A stretch of DNA of 64,000 nucleotides from a bacterium (lineage in GTDB: Bacteria > Krumholzibacteriota > Krumholzibacteriia > Krumholzibacteriales > Krumholzibacteriaceae): NCBI GenBank assembly GCA_020350885.1, contig CP070727.1, positions 449,038 to 513,037 on the forward strand, written 5' to 3'. The notes under the pieces were generated by a model. That model saw only the letters and a list, made by a program, of their open reading frames with translations. It was not told the origin of the DNA and searched no databases. Every line of letters begins with the position of its first letter. Within the stretch, counting starts at the first letter, position 1. The translations under genes were made by a program, and so were the position numbers. Of the stretch, positions 62,783-64,000 are shown piece by piece.

Positions 62783-64000
62783 TTATTTGAGGACGTCCTT
62801 GATAGCGATATCGAGGTCCTTGAAGCTCTCGAGCCAGGTGATGCGCTCCGCCTTGAGGGCCTCGTTCATGAGCTGTATCTCTGCGGGGTCGTAGTAGCGC
62901 GTGGGATCGAAACGCCCGAGGTCGAGACCCGGGATCGAGGCCGGCACCTCGTACCCCCAGAAGACGTCCTGCTTCCATTCCACCCTGCCCCGGGCGATCT
63001 CCCGTATGATGGCCGCCGAGTCCGGTATTGTGATCTTCTGCCCGGCAAGGGCCTCGATCTCGACGAGCTCTACCTTGGAGCCGGGGATGCGCCCCGTCTC
63101 CACGCCCTCGATCACGGCCTTCAGATTGTTCCTGGAGCGGACGCGCTTGTAACCATGAAAGACCTCATAACGGACGAGCGAAACCTTGAACTGTGCCGTG
63201 GTGCCGTCGCGGAGCGTTAGCTCCACGAGCTTGCCGATATCCTCGTGCCTTTCCCCTTTGAGGAAGCGCCGCAGCTTATCCAGCGATTCGGGTGAGTCGA
63301 GCCGCTCGAAGCTCCGGTCGATGTCACGGCCGCCGAAGCCGCCGGTGTTCAGGAGGAAACACTGGATGTGGGGATTTGCCCTCAGGATATCGTAGAAGAT
63401 ATCCCCCTCTTCACCCTCGGAACCCACGATGAACGGATTGGTGCCGACCGAGCGGACCGAGAGCCCCGCCTTGGTCGGGTCGGCGGCCGAGGTAAGGATC
63501 GACTCGCCGAGCATGAAGAATGCGGCGGCCTGCTCGGTATTGAGCCGGGCCACGGGTGGCACGATCGTCTCGCGCCGCGTGATGAAGAATATGTAGTCGA
63601 CACGGTCGAGATCGATACGGTCGTCGGTATAGTCGAGCTCACGGCGCACGACGATGCCCCGCCCGTTGTAACACTGCCCGCCGGGCACATGCGGGTGGTC
63701 GTAGCGGAAAAAGTCGGGCTCGCGCTTCCTGGGATCGACGTACACGTTCTCGAGGATCGCATGCGGCCCCGTAGCACCCGCATAGAGAAGCGGCTGCCCA
63801 TCCGCCTCGAGCCCCTCGGTCTTTATGTACGCGTTATCCTCCGTGCCGTATGCCATGCCGCCCGGTGAGAGGACGAAGAAGTCGTCCTGTCGTATAACCA
63901 CCGTCTCTCCCTGCTTCGGATCGAGCCAGAGGTGATGCACGGAGAGTGTCGTCTTGCCGGTCCCGGAGAGACCAAAGAAGAGCGCCCCCCTATCCTCGAG
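62783..64000 (-). CDS. pckA: Phosphoenolpyruvate carboxykinase (ATP), 5' end cut by window
   Basis: The C-terminal 405 residues of an ATP-type PEP carboxykinase, which converts oxaloacetate to PEP in gluconeogenesis. The first residues in the window already contain the P-loop FGLSGTGKTTLSV. Further motifs are AILENVYVDPRKREPDF, NGRGIVVRRELDYT and YIFFITRRETIVPPVARL. The frame is open to the right window edge, so the N-terminal part with the oxaloacetate-binding residues is outside. It terminates at TAA 62785-62783. It converges with the M1 peptidase gene, with 61 bases between stops. Confidence 0.95.
   Translation of the reverse strand, partial: LEDRGALFFGLSGTGKTTLSVHHLWLDPKQGETVVIRQDDFFVLSPGGMAYGTEDNAYIKTEGLEADGQPLLYAGATGPHAILENVYVDPRKREPDFFRYDHPHVPGGQCYNGRGIVVRRELDYTDDRIDLDRVDYIFFITRRETIVPPVARLNTEQAAAFFMLGESILTSAADPTKAGLSVRSVGTNPFIVGSEGEEGDIFYDILRANPHIQCFLLNTGGFGGRDIDRSFERLDSPESLDKLRRFLKGERHEDIGKLVELTLRDGTTAQFKVSLVRYEVFHGYKRVRSRNNLKAVIEGVETGRIPGSKVELVEIEALAGQKITIPDSAAIIREIARGRVEWKQDVFWGYEVPASIPGLDLGRFDPTRYYDPAEIQLMNEALKAERITWLESFKDLDIAIKDVLK

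Noticed and set aside
1-64000. tRNA, rRNA, transposase or integrase genes
   Set aside because: I searched by eye for the T-loop GGTTCGA pattern, for IS-type inverted ends and for transposase motifs and found none that hold up.

Overview
The window is a stretch of bacterial chromosome with long gene-dense runs on both strands. It has no rRNA, tRNA, CRISPR array, transposase or recognisable prophage. The best taxonomic clue is a C-terminal domain with the motif NYPNPFNPSTTI followed by a SGxYFYRL...RKMxLxR end. This FlgD-like/Por-type secretion tail is common in the FCB supergroup and its candidate phyla (Krumholzibacteriota, Eisenbacteria, Zixibacteria, Latescibacterota types). Together with outer-membrane barrels, a TonB-dependent receptor, an Omp85-like barrel and a fairly GC-rich composition, it points to a Gram-negative member of that group, probably from a metagenome assembly. 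The phylum is inferred.

Layout. 0.4-3.4 kb: two relics of secretion-tail genes flank a PHP-phosphoesterase/ABC-type ATPase fusion (TrlF/Ppl-like, possibly anti-phage). 3.5-6.9 kb: two overlapping acyl-CoA synthetases. 7.3-8.9 kb: rhodanese, MauE/DoxX membrane protein and a small barrel. 9.2-11 kb: endonuclease III and a ParB-like protein. 11.3-15.1 kb: a MacA-like adaptor with two MacB-like permeases and no ATPase. 15.2-21.2 kb: TPR lipoprotein, archaeal-type phosphoglycerate mutase, metallo-beta-lactamase-fold lipoprotein and an ArnT-like glycosyltransferase. 21.5-22.5 kb: an ArsR regulator, thioredoxin and DUF1858 operon with a readable promoter/operator. 22.9-24.6 kb: dapA and dapB. 24.6-29.2 kb: a tail relic, a large repeat-rich surface protein with a stop codon in its signal peptide, and a secreted zinc phospholipase C-like protein.

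29.3-38.2 kb is the most coherent regulatory region: a histidine kinase whose sensor is an FG-GAP/VCBS propeller, a sigma-54 activator, a -24/-12 promoter, a single-domain response regulator, and two paralogous secreted repeat proteins that converge on a shared bidirectional terminator. 38.4-47.2 kb: TonB-dependent receptor, DUF362 Tat protein with a DUF6599-like partner, a complete ABC-2 exporter, and two small barrels. 47.3-55.8 kb: a trans-sulfuration-type PLP enzyme, a nitrilase, a DUF4097 protein with TMGGD repeats, glutamine-dependent NAD synthetase, a GNAT, glgC and a PH-domain membrane protein. 55.8-62.7 kb: a catalytic/non-catalytic M16 peptidase pair, divergent from an M1 peptidase fused to an Omp85-like barrel. 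62.8-64 kb: ATP-type PEP carboxykinase, cut by the window edge.

Most of the metabolic genes are ordinary housekeeping (lysine/cell-wall precursors, glycolysis/gluconeogenesis, NAD, glycogen, fatty-acid activation). The accessory interest lies in the PHP-ATPase, the sigma-54/propeller cluster, the M1-barrel fusion, the dispersed secretion-tail relics, and several small sequence events (in-frame stop, duplicated gene start, structured tandem repeats, missing canonical start in glgC).
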